Below are positions 20,436-29,133 of a stretch of DNA of 64,000 nt, piece by piece. Below the pieces are notes generated by a model. The model had not been told where the DNA came from, made no database searches, and was given only the letters and a program-made list of their open reading frames with translations. Origin of the DNA: Demequina iriomotensis (GTDB lineage: Bacteria > Actinomycetota > Actinomycetes > Actinomycetales > Demequinaceae); assembly GCF_000971395.1 (NCBI RefSeq), contig NZ_BBME01000016.1, forward strand, positions 62,001-126,000. The letters run 5' to 3'. Numbering within the stretch: the first letter of the stretch is position 1; each line of letters opens with the position of its first letter. The position numbers and the translations under genes are program-made.

Positions 20436-21035
20436 TCAGGCGAGCTGAGCGCGCAGGTGAGCCTCGATCGCGGCGGCCATGTCGACCTCGGGGTCGAGCA
20501 GCCACTGCACCTGGAGGCCGTCCATGAGGGCGACCAGTTGGCGAGGCGCAGCCTCTGGATCGACGCGCGGAGCGAGCGCGCCGGCGCGCGCGAGGTCGCG
20601 GTAGGCCCGCGTGAGGTGAACGACGAGCGAGGCGTAGCGGCGCTGGAAGTACGTGTGCGCAGGATGACCGGGGCTCGCCGCTTCGGCGGAGAGGGTCGCG
20701 TAGAGCTCCACCACGCCGCGCTGGGTCGCGTTGTGGCGCGCGGTCGCCACCAGGTGGGCGAGCATCTCGCGCGCCTCGAGCCCCTCGAACGCATCGCCCC
20801 CGTCCGCCTCGTCGCGCCGCGTCAGCACCGCCATGAGCAGGTCGGACTTCGCCGGGAAGTGGTAGAGCAGAGCCGGGTGCGTGAGTCCGCAGCGGGCGGC
20901 GATCTCGCGGACCGACGTGCCGCGGAAGCCCGACTCCGCGAACGCCGCGAGCGCGGTGTCGAGGATGAGCGCGCGCGTCTCGGCGCCACGGTCGCTGAGC
21001 TCGCGGCCCTGCCGCCCCCCGCCTCGAGTCGCCAT
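20436..21035 (-). CDS. TetR-family transcriptional regulator
   Basis: A 199-residue regulator: N-terminal HTH (ALILDTALAAFAESGFRGTSVREIAARCGLTHP region) and a variable C-terminal ligand domain. ATG 21035 follows a GGGAGGG ribosome-binding site. It is divergent from the GH3 glucosidase gene and the 18-bp palindrome at 21080-21097 lies between them, so it very probably represses the glucosidase-transporter operon and itself; the inducer would be a sugar or glycoside. Confidence 0.9.
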   Translation of the reverse strand: MATRGGGRQGRELSDRGAETRALILDTALAAFAESGFRGTSVREIAARCGLTHPALLYHFPAKSDLLMAVLTRRDEADGGDAFEGLEAREMLAHLVATARHNATQRGVVELYATLSAEAASPGHPAHTYFQRRYASLVVHLTRAYRDLARAGALAPRVDPEAAPRQLVALMDGLQVQWLLDPEVDMAAAIEAHLRAQLA

Positions 21036-21079
21036 CGTCACCCTCCCGGCATCCGCACTTGCAACGTTTCGACCCTTCA

Positions 21080-21097
21080 TTTTACCATGTGGTAAAA
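21080..21097. promoter_or_regulatory. TetR operator, palindrome
   Basis: TTTTACCATGTGGTAAAA, 8-bp perfect arms with a 2-bp centre, the only AT-rich palindrome between divergent tetR and GH3 genes. Spacing to both starts (45 bp each side) suits control of both promoters. Confidence 0.75.
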
Positions 21098-21141
21098 CTT
21101 GTCCGCCGAGACCCGCTCGACGTCGCGTGGAAGGACCCGCC

Positions 21142-23391
21142 ATGACCACCGCCTACCTCGACCCCGCCCAGCCGACCGCCGCGCGCGTCGCTGATCTCCT
21201 CGCGCGCATGACGCTGCCCGAGAAGGTGGGGCAGATGATCCAGATGCACACCTACGACGGCGTGCCGCACCTCATCGAGGAGATGCACGTCGGGTCGATC
21301 CTGCACGCCTCCCCCGAGCGCCTCGAGCTCGCGCACGCCCTCAACGAGGAGTCGCGGCTGCGGATCCCGCTGCTCGTGGGCGAGGACTGCATCCACGGCC
21401 ACTCGTTCTTCGAGGGCGCGGAGATCTTCCCGACGCAGCTGGGCATGGCCGCCACCTTCGATCCGGCGCTGCTCGAGCGCGTCGCCCGCGCCACGGCCGT
21501 CGAGGTCTCGTCGACCGGCATCCACTGGACCTTCTCCCCCGTGCTGTGCATCGCGCGCGACCTGCGCTGGGGTCGCGTCTCGGAGACGTTCGGCGAGGAC
21601 CCGTACCTGCTGGGCGAGCTCGGCGCGGCGATGGTGCGCGGCTACCAGGGCGACGGGCTGGCGGACCGCACCGCGATCCTCGCGACCGCGAAGCACTTCG
21701 CGGGATACTCCGAGACGCAGGGCGGACGCGACGCGTCGGAGGCGGACATCTCGCGTCGCAAGCTCCGCTCCTGGTACCTGCCCCCCTTCGAGCGCATGGC
21801 GCGGGCCGGCTGCGCAACCTTCATGCTCGGCTACCAGTCGACCGACGGGATCCCCATCACCATCAACGACTGGCTGCTGGGCGACGTCCTGCGCGGCGAG
21901 TGGGCCTACACGGGCACGCTCATCACCGACTGGGACAACGTGGGCAACCTGGTCCGCGAGCAGCGCCTCTACCCGGACTACGCCCAGGCCGCGGCCGCAG
22001 CGGTCAACGCCGGCAACGACATGATCATGACCACCCCCGCGTTCTTCGAGGGCGCGCAGGAGGCCGTGCGTCTCGGGCTCCTCGAGGAGTCGCGCATCGA
22101 CGAGGCCGTCTCCCGCATCCTCACCCTGAAGTTCGACCTCGGGCTGTTCGAGGACCGCCGCGCCGCCGACCCCGCGCGCCAGGCCGCCGTGATCGCCCAG
22201 CCCGCGCATCGTGCCCTCAACCTCGACGTGGCCCGCCGCTCCCTGGTGCTCCTCGAGAACGACGGCACGCTTCCGCTGCCGGACGACCGGCCGCTGCGCC
22301 TCGCGATCGTGGGCCCCAACGCGGACGACGAGCACACCACGCTCGGCGACTGGGCCGGCGCATCGGGCCAGGCCGACTGGCTCATGGACGGCCACCCGCG
22401 CGAGATGATCACGACGGTGCTCGACGGCCTGCGCGCGCTCGCGCCCGCGGGCTCCGAGGTGGCCTACGTCCGGGGCGCGGAGATCATCACCACCGGGCCC
22501 GACCCCAAGGGCGCGTACTTCCCCGACGGCCAGCCGCGCCCCCACATCGCGTTCCCCGTCGAGCCCGACGCCGCCATGATCGCCGAGGCCGTCGCGGCGG
22601 CGAGGGACGCCGATGCGGTGGTCGCGGTCCTGGGCGACCGCATCGAGCTCGTGGGCGAGGGGAAGTCCACCGCGACGCTCGAGCTGCTGGGCGGCCAGGT
22701 CGCGCTGCTCGACGCGCTCGTCGAGACCGGCACGCCCGTCGTCCTCGTGGTGCTCGCCTCGAAGCCCCACGTGCTGCCGGCGTCGGCCGCGCGCGCCGCC
22801 GCGGTCGTGTGGGCGGCGAACCCCGGCATGGCCGGCGGCCGCGCGGTGGCGGAGCTGCTGCTCGGCGCGATCGAGCCGAGCGGGCGCCTGCCGATCTCGT
22901 GGCCTCGCCACGTGGGCCAGCAGCCGACGTTCTACAACCAGATCGACGCCCAGCACGGATACCGCTACGCGGACCTCACGCAGGAGCCGCAGTGGGTGTT
23001 CGGCGACGGCCTGTCGTACTCGTCCGTCGCCTACGCGGACCTGCACCTCGCCGCCTCGGAGCTGGACCTCGACGCCACCATCGAGGCCACCGTCACGGTC
23101 TCCAACACGGGCGAACGCCCCGTCCTCGAGACGGTTCAGGCGTACGTGCGCGACGTCAACACCTCCGCCACCTGGGCGGACCGCGAGCTCAAGGGCCTCG
23201 CCCAGGTGGCGCTCGAGCCCGGCGCCTCCGCCACGGTGACGATCGCGATCCCGGTGTCCGAGTGCAGCATCGTGAACGCGCGCGGCGAGCGCGTGGTCGA
23301 GCCCGGAGCGTTCCAGGTGCTCGTGGGCCCCAGCTCCCGCCTGACCGACCTGCTGGTCGCGGACCTCAACGTCTCCGCCTCGGTAGCGTGA
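21142..23391 (+). CDS. glycoside hydrolase family 3 beta-glucosidase/beta-xylosidase
   Basis: A 749-residue cytoplasmic GH3 enzyme (no signal peptide). Order: (beta/alpha)8 domain with LPEKVGQMIQ, GWGRVSETFGEDPYL-type block and ATAKHFAGY; nucleophile D263 in LITDWDNV; alpha/beta sandwich domain with LLENDGTLPLP and WAANPGMAGG; C-terminal fibronectin III-like domain. AAGGA ribosome-binding site 6 nt before ATG 21142. It cleaves beta-linked gluco- or xylo-oligosaccharides; exact specificity is not readable. An MFS gene follows after 4 bp. Confidence 0.92.
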   Translation: MTTAYLDPAQPTAARVADLLARMTLPEKVGQMIQMHTYDGVPHLIEEMHVGSILHASPERLELAHALNEESRLRIPLLVGEDCIHGHSFFEGAEIFPTQLGMAATFDPALLERVARATAVEVSSTGIHWTFSPVLCIARDLRWGRVSETFGEDPYLLGELGAAMVRGYQGDGLADRTAILATAKHFAGYSETQGGRDASEADISRRKLRSWYLPPFERMARAGCATFMLGYQSTDGIPITINDWLLGDVLRGEWAYTGTLITDWDNVGNLVREQRLYPDYAQAAAAAVNAGNDMIMTTPAFFEGAQEAVRLGLLEESRIDEAVSRILTLKFDLGLFEDRRAADPARQAAVIAQPAHRALNLDVARRSLVLLENDGTLPLPDDRPLRLAIVGPNADDEHTTLGDWAGASGQADWLMDGHPREMITTVLDGLRALAPAGSEVAYVRGAEIITTGPDPKGAYFPDGQPRPHIAFPVEPDAAMIAEAVAAARDADAVVAVLGDRIELVGEGKSTATLELLGGQVALLDALVETGTPVVLVVLASKPHVLPASAARAAAVVWAANPGMAGGRAVAELLLGAIEPSGRLPISWPRHVGQQPTFYNQIDAQHGYRYADLTQEPQWVFGDGLSYSSVAYADLHLAASELDLDATIEATVTVSNTGERPVLETVQAYVRDVNTSATWADRELKGLAQVALEPGASATVTIAIPVSECSIVNARGERVVEPGAFQVLVGPSSRLTDLLVADLNVSASVA

Positions 23392-23395
23392 GGCC

Positions 23396-24652
23396 ATGAC
23401 CGTCCCCGTCCCCGCGCGCGCCGTCGTGGCGCCGCACCTGCGCCGCGCCCGCATCGGCGTCGCGATGATCTTCTTCACCAACGGCATCGTGCTGGGCGGC
23501 TTCGCGCCGCGCGTGCCCGAGATCCGCGCCGGCCTCGGCATCTCCTACGGGACGCTCGGCGTCGCGATGGCCATGTGGTCCATCGGCGCGCTCGCGCTCG
23601 GGCTGTTCGCGGCGACGCTCATCCGTCGCTTCGGGTCCGGCAAGGTCGCCACGCTCACGATGGTGGTGAGCGCTGGCGCGATGCTCGCGGCGGGGCTCGC
23701 GCAGAACGTGTGGGCGTTCGGCGCCGCGCTGTTCGTGGTCGGCGTCACCGACGCCTGGGTGGACGTCGCCCAGAACGCGCACGGGCTCGAGGTGCAGAAG
23801 CGGTACCAGCGGTCGATCCTCAACTCCTTCCACGCGCTGTGGTCGATCGGCGCGGTCACCGGCGGCCTCATCGGCGGCGCGTGCGCCGGGCTCGGGATCG
23901 CGGTGCCGTGGCAGTTCACCGCGACGCTCGTCATCGTGATCGCCGCGAACCTCGCGGCGTACCCGCTGCTGCTGAAGAAGGGCAGCGACACCGAGGCGGA
24001 CGTCGAGCAGGGCGCGAGCGAGGCTGCGGTCCCGCAGCACACCCCGCTTCGCCGCATCCCGCTACGTACATGGGCAGTGCTGCTCGCGCTCACCGTCATC
24101 GCGATCGGCGGCGGCTGGGCCGAGGACGCCGCCTCCACGTGGTCGGCGTCCTACATGTCCGACGAGCTGCTGGCGGGCGCGAGCCTCGCCGCGTTCGCGT
24201 TCGTGGCGATGCAGGGCGCGCAGTTCATCGGGCGCCTGCTCGGCGACGGGATGGTCGACCGGTGGGGCCAGCGCGCGGTGGCGCGCTTCGGCGGCGCGCT
24301 GGTCGCGGTCGGCATGGGCCTCGCCCTCGCGTTCCCGTCGCCGTGGGGCACCATCGCGGGCTTCGCCGCGGCGGGCTTCGGCGTCGCCACGCTCATCCCG
24401 GGGGCGATGCATGCGGCCGACGAGCTCCCCGGGCTCCGCCCCGGCACCGGGCTCACGATCCTGTCGTGGCTGCTCCGGCTCGCGTTCCTCGCCTCGCCGC
24501 CGCTGGTGGGGTGGATCGCCGACCAGACCTCGCTGCGGGTCGGCCTCGCGCTGGTGCCCGTGTTCGGGGTGCTGATCCTGCTGCTGGCCGGCGCGATGGC
24601 GCCGCGGAAGGCCGCCACCCCCGCCGTTCGGGACGCTCAGCCCTCGTCGTAG
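23396..24652 (+). CDS. MFS transporter (FucP/YbjJ-like), probable sugar uptake
   Basis: A 418-residue transporter with 12 predicted helices, resembling the YbjJ/FucP branch (FFTNGIVLGGFAPRVPEIRA, GVTDAWVDVAQNAHG, LNSFHALWSIGAVTGG). It starts 4 bp after the GH3 stop, so the two are co-transcribed; uptake of the disaccharide cleaved by the GH3 enzyme is the likely role. Its C-terminal codons contain one copy of a 17-bp direct repeat that recurs at 24671-24687. Confidence 0.85.
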   Translation: MTVPVPARAVVAPHLRRARIGVAMIFFTNGIVLGGFAPRVPEIRAGLGISYGTLGVAMAMWSIGALALGLFAATLIRRFGSGKVATLTMVVSAGAMLAAGLAQNVWAFGAALFVVGVTDAWVDVAQNAHGLEVQKRYQRSILNSFHALWSIGAVTGGLIGGACAGLGIAVPWQFTATLVIVIAANLAAYPLLLKKGSDTEADVEQGASEAAVPQHTPLRRIPLRTWAVLLALTVIAIGGGWAEDAASTWSASYMSDELLAGASLAAFAFVAMQGAQFIGRLLGDGMVDRWGQRAVARFGGALVAVGMGLALAFPSPWGTIAGFAAAGFGVATLIPGAMHAADELPGLRPGTGLTILSWLLRLAFLASPPLVGWIADQTSLRVGLALVPVFGVLILLLAGAMAPRKAATPAVRDAQPSS

Positions 24653-24687
24653 CGCCCCCATCGCGCCGCTCGGGACGCTCAGCCCTC
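24629..24687. repeat. 17-bp direct repeat at MFS/MarR convergent junction
   Basis: CGGGACGCTCAGCCCTC at 24629-24645 (end of the MFS gene) and again at 24671-24687 (end of the convergent marR). Suggests a short local duplication at the junction. Confidence 0.7.
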
Positions 24688-25143
24688 CAGCGGGGCTGAT
24701 CCCCGGCCCTCGAGAGAGGCGATGAGACCGTCGAGGCCGGCGATGACGGCGCGGGCGGCGTCGGGCTCGCGGTCCGCATAGGTCCCGACGTCCGACGCCA
24801 GCAGCGCCGCATCGGCCGCCCGCACCAACGCGCGACCCGCGTCGGTGAGGGTCACGATGCGCTCCCGCCGCGACGTGGGGGACGGCGCCGTGTCGGCGAG
24901 GCCCGCCGTCCGCGCGCCCTCGAGCAGGCGGCTCACGGTGCCCTTGGTCAGGCCGAGCCGGTCCGCGATCGCCTGCTGGCTCCCCATCTCCGGACGGGCA
25001 TCGAGCACGCTCAGCACCATGTACAGGCCCAGGGACACCCCGGTCTCGCGCGTCACCACGGCCTCGGCACGGCGCTCCATCATCGTGGCCGCCTTGCGCA
25101 AGGCGAACCACAGCTGCTCGGGCAGCGTCGCATTCGTCTCCAT
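24679..25143 (-). CDS. MarR-family transcriptional regulator
   Basis: A 154-residue winged-helix regulator (GSQQAIADRLGLTKGTVSRLLEGARTAG recognition region, SRRERIVTLTDAG wing). Divergent from the quinone reductase gene at 25226; two TTGA-N3-TCAA palindromes lie between the starts. It probably represses that reductase and itself and responds to an electrophile or phenolic compound, as is usual for MarR/quinone-reductase pairs (inference). Confidence 0.88.
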   Translation of the reverse strand: METNATLPEQLWFALRKAATMMERRAEAVVTRETGVSLGLYMVLSVLDARPEMGSQQAIADRLGLTKGTVSRLLEGARTAGLADTAPSPTSRRERIVTLTDAGRALVRAADAALLASDVGTYADREPDAARAVIAGLDGLIASLEGRGSAPLEG

Positions 25144-25165
25144 GGCGCCAGTTTACCGCTCAACC

Positions 25166-25208
25166 GTTTGACATTCAACCAAAGCCGCGAGATAGTTGAG
25201 TATCAAAC
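25166..25208. promoter_or_regulatory. paired MarR operators TTGA-N3-TCAA
   Basis: Site 1 is TTTGACATTCAAC (TTGA at 25168, TCAA at 25175). Site 2 is GTTGAGTATCAAAC (TTGA at 25196, TCAA at 25203). Centres are 28 bp apart, in the 82-bp gap between divergent marR and the reductase gene. Confidence 0.7.
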
Positions 25209-25225
25209 CTTTGAAGTAGGCCGCC

Positions 25226-25846
25226 ATGAACACCGTCATCGTGTTCGACCACCCCTACACCCGGGCCGCATCGGAGAACATCCCCCACCAGCGCAGCTTC
25301 ACCGCCGCGATGACCGCCGCCGCCGAGCGCGGCCTGGCGCGCGGGGGCCATACGGTCGACCTCATCGACCTGCACGCCGACCGCTTCGACCCCGTGATGA
25401 GCGCGGATGACCTCGCGGCGTGGCGCACCAAGAAGGTCGTCGACCCCCAGGTGGCCAACTACCAGCGCCGCCTCCTCGCCGCCGACCACGTCATCTTCGC
25501 CTTCCCCATCTGGTGGGAGTCGATGCCGGCACTCACCAAGGGCTTCCTCGACCGCGTGCTCACCAAGGGCATCGTTTACAGCGAACCCAGGAAGGGCCGC
25601 CCGTTCACGCACCACTTCGCCGGACTCAAGGGCGTCACCGCGCTCACGGTGATGAGCACCCCCACCTGGATCTATCGGACCGTGTTCGGCAGCCCGATGA
25701 CCAAGATGATGTTCCGCGGCACCTTCCGGAAGATGGGCGTGCACCGCCTGAGCTGGGTCAACGAGTCGGACCCCGCGGGCCGGACGCTCGAGCAGCGCCA
25801 GGCATCGCTCGCCAGGATCGAGGAGCGGTTCGCGCGCCTCGCCTAG
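25226..25846 (+). CDS. NAD(P)H quinone oxidoreductase, MdaB/flavodoxin-like fold
   Basis: A 206-residue flavodoxin-like protein of the NAD(P)H dehydrogenase (quinone)/MdaB group: MNTVIVFDHPYTRAASEN (phosphate-binding start), VIFAFPIWWESMPALTKGFLDRV (flavin-binding block), GVTALTVMSTPTWIY. It should reduce quinones by two electrons with FMN or FAD. Regulated by the divergent MarR. It ends 3 bp from the convergent MBL-fold gene. Confidence 0.85.
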   Translation: MNTVIVFDHPYTRAASENIPHQRSFTAAMTAAAERGLARGGHTVDLIDLHADRFDPVMSADDLAAWRTKKVVDPQVANYQRRLLAADHVIFAFPIWWESMPALTKGFLDRVLTKGIVYSEPRKGRPFTHHFAGLKGVTALTVMSTPTWIYRTVFGSPMTKMMFRGTFRKMGVHRLSWVNESDPAGRTLEQRQASLARIEERFARLA

Positions 25847-25849
25847 CGG

Positions 25850-26485
25850 CTACAGCTCTACCGACTCCCCCGGCGCGAGCACCTCGAGCGGCACCACCGC
25901 GAGCGACTCGACCACACGGGCCACCACCCCGAGACCCACCGCCGAGGCATGCGCATCGTGGATCGCGATCGCCCGCGCCGGCCGGACCGCGCGCACCAGG
26001 TCGACCGCTCCGGCCGCGCGGAACCACGGACCGCTCGCAGGCACCAGCAGCACGTCGACCTCCCCGGGAGCCTCGAGCGAGTCGCCAGGGTGGTACACCC
26101 GACCGCCGACCAGGTAGCCGACGTTGACCGGGCGCGGCATGTCGGGATGGATCTCCGCGTGCCGCCCACCGTGGACGGTCACGGCGAGCCCGCCCGCGAC
26201 CAGCGCCTCACCCGGGGCGACCGCCGACACCTGGCCCGGAAAGCGCCCGGCCCACTCCCCGACCACCGGGTCCGGACCGACGACGCGGAGATCGGGACGG
26301 GCGGCCAGGGCCGCAAGGATCGCCTTGGCGTCGACATGGTCGGGGTGCTCGTGCGTGAGGAGCACCGCGCCCGTCGCGGCGATGAGATCGGCGGCGTCCG
26401 GCGTGTAGGCACCGGGGTCGATGAGCAGCCGCCCCTCCGGCGACGCGATCGAGACGCAGGCGTGGCCGTGCTTGGTGAGGCGCAT
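25850..26485 (-). CDS. metallo-beta-lactamase-fold hydrolase (UlaG-like)
   Basis: A 211-residue MBL-fold protein starting MRLTKHGHACVSIAS with the metal motif THEHPDHVD and later HPGDS and HDAHAS blocks. The short length and the MRLTKHGHAC start resemble UlaG-like/YcbL-type hydrolases of unknown substrate. It is monocistronic, converging on the quinone reductase gene. The start at ATG 26485 gives the family N-terminus. Confidence 0.8.
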   Translation of the reverse strand: MRLTKHGHACVSIASPEGRLLIDPGAYTPDAADLIAATGAVLLTHEHPDHVDAKAILAALAARPDLRVVGPDPVVGEWAGRFPGQVSAVAPGEALVAGGLAVTVHGGRHAEIHPDMPRPVNVGYLVGGRVYHPGDSLEAPGEVDVLLVPASGPWFRAAGAVDLVRAVRPARAIAIHDAHASAVGLGVVARVVESLAVVPLEVLAPGESVEL

Positions 26486-26710
26486 GGGGCCAGTCCACCA
26501 CGACCAGGACCGCGCCTCCCGCCAGCGGGACGCTGCGCGCCGCGCCCCGCACGGAACGTCCCGAACCCGACGGGGCGGGGAGTGCGACGCGAGCGGGAAT
26601 GAATCCGCGACGGTCGCGTTAGTTACATGCGTACGCATATAATCGGCGGCATCGGCCGGGACGCTCGTCCCGGGCCCGGCGGCACTCGAGTCCCCCACAG
26701 GAGGCACACC
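26486..26710 (+). promoter_or_regulatory. promoter region and palindromic operator of the flavin monooxygenase operon
   Basis: A consensus-like -10 TATAAT lies at 26638-26643. A near-perfect 20-bp palindrome (26624-26643, one mismatched pair) with the perfect core ATGCGTACGCAT (26627-26638) overlaps it. It is a good operator for the MarR encoded downstream in the same operon. No strong -35 is seen. AGGAGG-like site before ATG 26711. Confidence 0.7.
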
Positions 26711-27898
26711 ATGCAGTTCGGCATCATGTCCGTCTCGGACATCACCCGCGACCCCGTCACCGGTCACACGCCCTCCGAGGCGGAGCGCATCGAGAACATC
26801 GTGCGCATCGCCACCCACGCCGAGGAGGTGGGCCTCGACGTCTTCGCGATCGGCGAGCACCACAACCCGCCGTTCTTCAGCTCCTCTCCGACCACGCTGC
26901 TCGCCCACATCGCGGCGCTCACCACGACCCTCACGGTCACCACGAGCACCACGCTCATCACCACCAACGACCCGGTCCGCCTGGCCGAGGAGTACGCGAT
27001 GCTCCAGCACCTCGCCAAGGGCCGCATGGACCTCATGCTCGGCCGCGGCAACACCGCGCCGGTGTACCCGTGGTTCGGCCAGGACATCCGCCAGGGCCTG
27101 CCGCTCGCGCTCGAGAACTACAACCTGCTCCACCGCCTGTGGCGCGAGGACGTGGTCGACTGGGAGGGCCAGTTCCGCACCCCGCTGCAGGGCTTCACCT
27201 CGACTCCGCGCCCTCTGGACGACGTCCCGCCGTTCGTGTGGCACGGCTCGATCCGGACCCCCGAGATCGCCGAGCAGGCCGCCTTCTACGGCAACGGCTA
27301 CTTCGCGAACAACATCTTCTGGCCCAAGGAGCACTACAAGCGCCTCATCACGTTCTACCGCCAGCGCTTCGAGCACTACGGCCACGGCAGCCGCAAGCAG
27401 GCGGTCATCGGCCTCGGCGGCCAGGCGTTCATCGCGAAGAACAGCCAGGACGCCCACGACCAGTTCCGCCCGTACTTCAACGAGGCCCCGGTCTACGGCA
27501 ACGGCCCGACCATGGAGGACTTCGAGGAGATGACGCCGCTGTCGGTCGGCAGCCCGCAGGAGGTCATCGACAAGACGCTCACCTTCCGCGAGGCCTTCGG
27601 CGACTACCAGCGCCAGCTGTTCCTCATCGACCACGCCGGCCTCCCCGTCGACATGGTCCTCAACCAGCTCGACCTGCTCGGCGAGCACGTGGTGCCGGTC
27701 CTGCGCGCGGAGCTGGAGTCGCGCCGCGACCCCGAGGCCCCCGCGAACCCGCCGTCGCACGCGGACCTGGTCAAGGCCAAGTACGGCGACCAGGCGCCGC
27801 GCCAGCCGCGCCCCAACGCCAACCGCGGCGACAACGTCACGGGTGGCTCGCCGTATCAGGACTCGGAGTCCGCGGCGGACTCCTACCCCACCCTCTAG
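26711..27898 (+). CDS. LLM-class flavin-dependent monooxygenase, CE1758 type
   Basis: A 395-residue luciferase-like (alpha/beta)8 monooxygenase: MQFGIMSVSDITRDPVTG, FAIGEHHNPPF, TTLTVTTSTTLITTNDPVRLAEEY, MLGRGNTAPVYPWFG. The length, the extended C-terminus and the partner FMN reductase at 28383 match the actinobacterial CE1758/CE1759 pair. It uses reduced FMN and O2; the organic substrate is unknown. Good ribosome-binding site; a marR gene follows after 8 bp. Confidence 0.88.
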   Translation: MQFGIMSVSDITRDPVTGHTPSEAERIENIVRIATHAEEVGLDVFAIGEHHNPPFFSSSPTTLLAHIAALTTTLTVTTSTTLITTNDPVRLAEEYAMLQHLAKGRMDLMLGRGNTAPVYPWFGQDIRQGLPLALENYNLLHRLWREDVVDWEGQFRTPLQGFTSTPRPLDDVPPFVWHGSIRTPEIAEQAAFYGNGYFANNIFWPKEHYKRLITFYRQRFEHYGHGSRKQAVIGLGGQAFIAKNSQDAHDQFRPYFNEAPVYGNGPTMEDFEEMTPLSVGSPQEVIDKTLTFREAFGDYQRQLFLIDHAGLPVDMVLNQLDLLGEHVVPVLRAELESRRDPEAPANPPSHADLVKAKYGDQAPRQPRPNANRGDNVTGGSPYQDSESAADSYPTL

Positions 27899-27906
27899 GA
27901 GGGACG

Positions 27907-28386
27907 ATGGCCCCCGCACCCGCGACCCGCGCATCGTCGCGAGGCCGAACCCGCCTCGCGAACGATGCGTGGGAGGCCGCGTTCCACGCGCACTCCACGC
28001 TCATGCGCCGCTTCACCGCGGAGGACGTGTGGGACGGCCTCACGATGCGCGAGTACGACGTCCTCTACACGCTGTCCAAGTGCGACACCCCGCAGCGCCT
28101 CGGTGACCTGGGCAGCCACGTGCTGCTCAGCCAGCCGGGCCTCTCGCGGCTGGTGGACCGGCTGGTGGACCGCGGGCTGGTCGCCCGCTGCGCCGACCCG
28201 CGCGACGCGCGCGCCGCGAATCTCACGCTCACCGAGGAAGGCCGCGCGACCCAGCGCCGCATCGGCCGCGCGCACGGCGCCTCGGTGGCGGCGGCGATGA
28301 CGGCCCGGCTCTCCGACGAGGAGCTCGCGCTCCTCGAATCACTCTCCCGCAAGCTCGCGACCGACCCCGACAAGGACCGACCATGA
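27907..28386 (+). CDS. MarR-family transcriptional regulator
   Basis: A 159-residue winged-helix regulator (LGDLGSHVLLSQPGLSRLVDRLVDRGL, wing ADPRDARAANLTLTEEG). It is inside the operon between monooxygenase and FMN reductase, overlapping the latter by 4 bp, and most likely controls the palindromic promoter at 26624-26643. Oxidation- or phenol-responsive control is typical of the family. Confidence 0.88.
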   Translation: MAPAPATRASSRGRTRLANDAWEAAFHAHSTLMRRFTAEDVWDGLTMREYDVLYTLSKCDTPQRLGDLGSHVLLSQPGLSRLVDRLVDRGLVARCADPRDARAANLTLTEEGRATQRRIGRAHGASVAAAMTARLSDEELALLESLSRKLATDPDKDRP

Positions 28387-29087
28387 CCGACTTCCGACTC
28401 GCGGTGGTCTCCGCCGGCGTCTCCGACCCGTCGTCAACCAAACTCCTCGCCGACCGCGCCACGCAGCGCGTGACCGCCCTCGCCCGTGAGCGCGGCCACG
28501 CCGTCACCGTCACCACGATCGACCTGCGCGAGCTCCTTCAGGAGCTTCCCGCCGCGCTGTCGAACCAGCTGCTCGGGCCACGCTTCACCCGGGCCGTGGA
28601 CGAGCTGCTCGCGGCCGACGCGATCGTCGCCGCCGCCCCCGTCTACAAGGCCGGCGCCTCGGGGCTGTTCACCAGCTTCTTCCAGGTGCTCGACAACGAT
28701 CTGCTCATCGGCAAGCCCGTGATCCTCGCGGCCACGGCAGGCACCGCGCGCCACGCGCTCGTGGTCGACGAGGAGATGCGTGCGTTGTTCGCCTACCTGC
28801 GCGCGCTGCCCGTCCCTACCAGCCTGTTCGCTTCGACAGAGGACTGGACAGACACGGCGCTCGGCACGCGCATCGACCGCGCCGCGCGCGAGCTCGTGCT
28901 GCTCATGGAGTCCGGGTTCGCGCGCGCCGTCCGGGACGATGCGTGGGGCGCCTACCAGCACACCTACGGGTCGGGCGGCGGCACCGAGGTCGACATCGAC
29001 CTGAACTCCGACCTCATGCGGCTCGCGACGGGCGGCTCGCTGCGCCCCGACCCCGACGAGGACCCGTTCGACCCCCGCAACGGCTGA
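28383..29087 (+). CDS. NADPH-dependent FMN reductase, CE1759 type
   Basis: A 234-residue flavodoxin-like NADPH:FMN reductase: LAVVSAGVSDPSSTKLLADR (FMN phosphate loop), AAPVYKAGASGLFTSFFQVLD, PVILAATAGTARHALVV. The acidic C-terminal tail (DPDEDPFDPRNG) is typical of the CE1759 family. It supplies FMNH2 to the monooxygenase at 26711. ATG 28383 overlaps the marR stop. Confidence 0.88.
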   Translation: MTDFRLAVVSAGVSDPSSTKLLADRATQRVTALARERGHAVTVTTIDLRELLQELPAALSNQLLGPRFTRAVDELLAADAIVAAAPVYKAGASGLFTSFFQVLDNDLLIGKPVILAATAGTARHALVVDEEMRALFAYLRALPVPTSLFASTEDWTDTALGTRIDRAARELVLLMESGFARAVRDDAWGAYQHTYGSGGGTEVDIDLNSDLMRLATGGSLRPDPDEDPFDPRNG

Positions 29088-29133
29088 CACCTCTCCCCTG
29101 GCAGACCGGCCGCTCGCGAAGCAGGATGGACAC

